Assembly: GCA_009782865.1 (NCBI GenBank)
Contig: WRIF01000071.1
Span: 1 to 7,429, forward strand
Origin: Promicromonosporaceae bacterium
Lineage (GTDB): Bacteria > Actinomycetota > Actinomycetes > Actinomycetales > Cellulomonadaceae
Direction of reading: 5' to 3'
Length of the DNA stretch: 7,429 nt
Shown here: positions 6,359-7,429 of the stretch, piece by piece
Numbering within the stretch: the first letter of the stretch is position 1
Layout of the letters: every line of letters starts with the position of its first letter
Notes under the pieces: generated by a model
Database searches by the model: none
What the model was told of the DNA's origin: nothing
The model's input: the letters and a program-made list of their open reading frames with translations, nothing else
Made by a program: the position numbers and the translations under genes

Positions 6359-6418
6359 GCGAGCGTAGTGATTTCACCCCCTAAACCCGTCGATAACGGG
6401 TGAAACCACTACGCTCGC
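6359..6418. repeat. Long imperfect inverted repeat between galK and the pyrophosphorylase gene
   Basis: Arms of 21 bp (6359-6379 and 6398-6418) match at 20 positions around an 18-nt centre. Within the centre ACCCGT (6385-6390) and ACGGGT (6396-6401) form a second hairpin that competes with the inner end of the long stem. The element starts 10 nt after the galK stop. No T-run follows on either strand, so a classical intrinsic terminator is unlikely. It may act as partial terminator or message stabiliser, or be a copy of a dispersed palindromic (REP-like) element. Its composition is less GC-biased than the flanking genes. Confidence 0.8.
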
Positions 6419-6454
6419 AAGATAGAGACCCCTAGGAAAGAGGAAACAGCGCAG

Positions 6455-7429
6455 ATGAGCACCCAAGGACTATCGGCCGCCGTCGCCAAGATGGAGGCCG
6501 CCGGCGTCGACGCCGCCGCGATCGGCACCTTTTCCCGGCTGTACCGCCTCGCCGAGGAGGGAGCCTCGGGCTTTCTGCGCGAGGAGGACGTCTCCCCGCT
6601 GCCGACCCTCGACCGTCCCACCCCGGTCAGTCCCGCCGTGGCCGCAGCCGCGCTCGGCAAGACCGCCGTGATGAAGCTCAACGGTGGCCTCGGCACCTCG
6701 ATGGGCATGCAGCGGGCCAAGACCCTCCTGCCCGTGCTGCCCGACAACGAGGGCAACACCCTGAACTTCCTCGACGTAATCGTTCGGCAGGTGCGCGCGG
6801 CCCGCGCCGCTACCGGCGCCCGTCTGCCCCTTCTGCTCCTGGACTCCTTCCGCACGCAAGCAGACACGCTCGCCCACCTGGCGCAGTACCCCGATCTGCC
6901 CGTCGGTGAACTGCCGCTGTCCCTCCTGCAGAACCGGGAACCCAAGCTGACCGCCGACACCCTGGAACCGGTGACCTGGCCCGCCGACCCCTCCCTGGAA
7001 TGGTGCCCGCCCGGCCACGGGGACCTGTACCCGGTGTTGCACGCCTCCGGCGCGGTCAAGGCGCTGCTGGCGGCGGGATTTGAGTACCTGTCGGTCGCCA
7101 ATGCCGACAACCTCGGCTCCTTCCCTTCGGCCGAGATCGCCGCCTGGTTTGCTGCCTCCGGCGCCCCGTACGCCGCCGAGATGGCGCGCAAGACCCCCGC
7201 CGACGTCAAGGGGGGACAGCTGGTGGTCCGCCGGGTCGATGGGCAGATTGTCCAGCGCGAGACCGCGCAGACCCACCCCGACGACATGGCGGCCTCCCTG
7301 GACGCCTCGGTACATCGCTTCTTCCACACCAACAACCTGTGGTTCAACCTGTCGGCCCTTGACGCAGAACTCACGCGGACCGGCGGGGTGTTGGAACTGC
7401 CGCTAATTCGCAACGAGAAGACCGTCGAC
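6455..7429 (+). CDS. UDPGP-family UTP-sugar-1-phosphate uridylyltransferase (partial, C-terminus outside window)
   Basis: This enzyme transfers UMP from UTP to a sugar-1-phosphate, making UDP-glucose and perhaps UDP-galactose. It belongs to the eukaryotic-type UDPGP family (PF01704), not the short bacterial GalU type. 325 codons are present and the frame is open at the edge; family members have about 450-510 residues. The start ATG follows an AGAGGA ribosome site about 10 nt upstream, slightly long. Visible motifs are the nucleotide loop KLNGGLGTSMGMQRAK (74-89), LLQNREPKL, PPGHGDLYPVL (around 187-190), the metal/UTP segment NADNLG (216-221), HTNNLWFNL (around 293) and LIRNEKTVD at the end. 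It follows galK by 105 bp. In bifidobacteria a member of this family also handles galactose-1-phosphate in a galT-poor Leloir route; the same job here is inferred from context. Confidence 0.93.
   Translation, partial: MSTQGLSAAVAKMEAAGVDAAAIGTFSRLYRLAEEGASGFLREEDVSPLPTLDRPTPVSPAVAAAALGKTAVMKLNGGLGTSMGMQRAKTLLPVLPDNEGNTLNFLDVIVRQVRAARAATGARLPLLLLDSFRTQADTLAHLAQYPDLPVGELPLSLLQNREPKLTADTLEPVTWPADPSLEWCPPGHGDLYPVLHASGAVKALLAAGFEYLSVANADNLGSFPSAEIAAWFAASGAPYAAEMARKTPADVKGGQLVVRRVDGQIVQRETAQTHPDDMAASLDASVHRFFHTNNLWFNLSALDAELTRTGGVLELPLIRNEKTVD

Noticed and set aside
6359..6418. The long inverted repeat as an attachment site, insertion-sequence end or CRISPR repeat
   Set aside because: There is one copy only, no transposase or cas gene nearby, and no target-site duplication in the flanks.
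6409..7413. Long minus-strand open frames (6409-7413 and 6470-7327) opposite the pyrophosphorylase gene
   Set aside because: The plus-strand frame carries the full set of UDPGP motifs and is open to the edge; the opposite frames show Arg/Ser/Gly-rich low-complexity translation.
7424..7429. GTCGAC (a SalI site) at the very end of the window, suggesting a clone boundary
   Set aside because: The reading frame fits the UDPGP family up to the last codon and a six-base site at the edge may be chance; there is no vector sequence.

Overview
The window comes from a high-GC Gram-positive bacterium, most likely an actinobacterium. Codon third positions are strongly G/C, there are GTG starts behind strong Shine-Dalgarno sequences, the binding protein is a lipoprotein with an acidic linker, and the operators are of the CG-centred type used by actinobacterial LacI-family regulators. 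The gene content resembles galactoside-utilisation loci of Bifidobacterium and Actinomyces relatives. I cannot name the species from sequence alone.

Layout. On the minus strand lie a solute-binding lipoprotein (1189-2511) and, after a 189-bp gap holding a 14-bp GC-rich hairpin, the first 333 codons of a MalF-type permease (1-999, running off the left edge). On the plus strand lie a GH42 beta-galactosidase (2894-4948), galactokinase galK (4964-6349, 15 bp downstream) and the first 325 codons of a eukaryotic-type UDP-sugar pyrophosphorylase (6455-7429, running off the right edge). The last two genes are separated by a 105-bp gap almost filled by a long imperfect inverted repeat. The two arms diverge from a 382-bp regulatory region (2512-2893) with three near-identical copies of the operator TGTGCCCGGTCACA and a weaker fourth half-site.

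How the genes fit together. The binding protein and permease would import a short galactoside such as galacto-oligosaccharide, lactose or a galactan fragment, in an arrangement like ganS-ganP-ganQ-ganA of Bacillus. The cytoplasmic GH42 enzyme would release galactose. GalK would make galactose-1-phosphate. The pyrophosphorylase would turn that into UDP-galactose, or supply UDP-glucose. No galT, galE or regulator gene lies in the window. The uptake and catabolism arms are probably repressed together by one LacI-family protein encoded elsewhere.

Most unusual points: a duplicated segment in the N-terminal linker of galK; three operators of which the outer two are exactly 180 bp apart, so nearly in helical phase; a nested inverted repeat before the pyrophosphorylase gene; and the galK plus UDPGP-family pairing without galT. 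No wholly new system is evident; this is a recognisable sugar-utilisation locus with some distinctive details.
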